From NCBI RefSeq assembly GCF_003385455.1, contig NZ_QNUF01000011.1:84124-148123 (forward strand): a stretch of 64,000 bases of DNA, in the 5' to 3' direction. Shown here piece by piece: positions 63,916 to 64,000 of this stretch (its first letter is position 1; each line of letters begins with the position of its first letter). This DNA comes from Chryseobacterium rhizosphaerae. Lineage in GTDB: Bacteria; Bacteroidota; Bacteroidia; Flavobacteriales; Weeksellaceae. Made by a program: the position numbers and the translations under genes. The notes beneath the pieces are model-generated. The model was not told the origin of the DNA, ran no database searches, and saw only the letters and a list, made by a program, of their open reading frames with translations.

Positions 63916-64000
63916 TATGAGTTCCAGGAAAGAATCTAAAGATTTTATAAGTTGATAGTGAGGAGTTAACAGTGTCCAGCATTACTTTATCATACTCCAC

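Noticed and set aside
62943..64000. CRISPR-like array from the three repeat copies
   Set aside because: The units are about 270 bases with internal palindromes, there are only three, the spacing is unequal and no cas genes are near.

Overview
The window looks like a Flavobacteriia chromosome, most likely Chryseobacterium or a close Weeksellaceae relative. The grounds are low GC, no recognisable Shine-Dalgarno sites, promoters of the TTG-N19-21-TAnnTTTG type, SusC/SusD and Oar-type TonB-dependent receptors, type IX secretion (T9SS) sorting tails, a Bat (von Willebrand A) operon, a PNGase F-like enzyme and YfhO, DUF4834 and PadR-PspC genes. I see no insertion sequence, prophage, CRISPR array, rRNA or tRNA.

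Layout. 1-5.7 kb: secreted surface proteins sharing a short motif, interrupted by a cobalamin riboswitch that precedes an acyl-CoA thioesterase rather than a B12 gene. 5.8-12.2 kb: an HD hydrolase, a PadR-PspC pair with a possible operator, a candidate 20-residue peptide gene, an acyltransferase, and a DHNA-CoA thioesterase next to isochorismate synthase (menaquinone). 12.2-21.1 kb (minus): a long run with moxR, a GNAT gene, a DUF58 gene, batA, batB, batC and batD, then marC and a small membrane protein. 21.3-33.4 kb: secreted proteins including a PNGase F-like enzyme with a T9SS tail, DinB, RlmB, lipoproteins, YfhO with a GT4 glycosyltransferase, and a YpdA-type reductase. 33.5-46.6 kb (minus): an MFS transporter, an SDR, a susC-susD-phosphoesterase locus with about 24 copies of a heptamer between susD and the phosphoesterase, a glycerophosphodiester phosphodiesterase and an Oar-like receptor. 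46.8-51.5 kb: ligA and a leucine-rich-repeat T9SS protein.

51.5-62.8 kb (minus) is the most interesting part: a high-affinity potassium (Kdp) locus. In transcription order it holds a sigma-54-type response regulator, two unassigned single-helix ORFs (35 and 27 codons), kdpF (25 codons), kdpA, kdpB, kdpC, an outer-membrane porin, a KdpD that has only its cytoplasmic sensor half, and a separate HAMP-PAS histidine kinase. The small ORFs and kdpF were read directly from the sequence. The layout implies that the usual KdpD/KdpE pair is replaced by three proteins that work through an NtrC-class activator.

62.8-64 kb is non-coding. It carries three direct copies of a roughly 270-base palindrome-rich repeat. 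An inverted partial copy lies at 32.2 kb, and heptamer (GAGTTAA-like) microsatellites border both sites.
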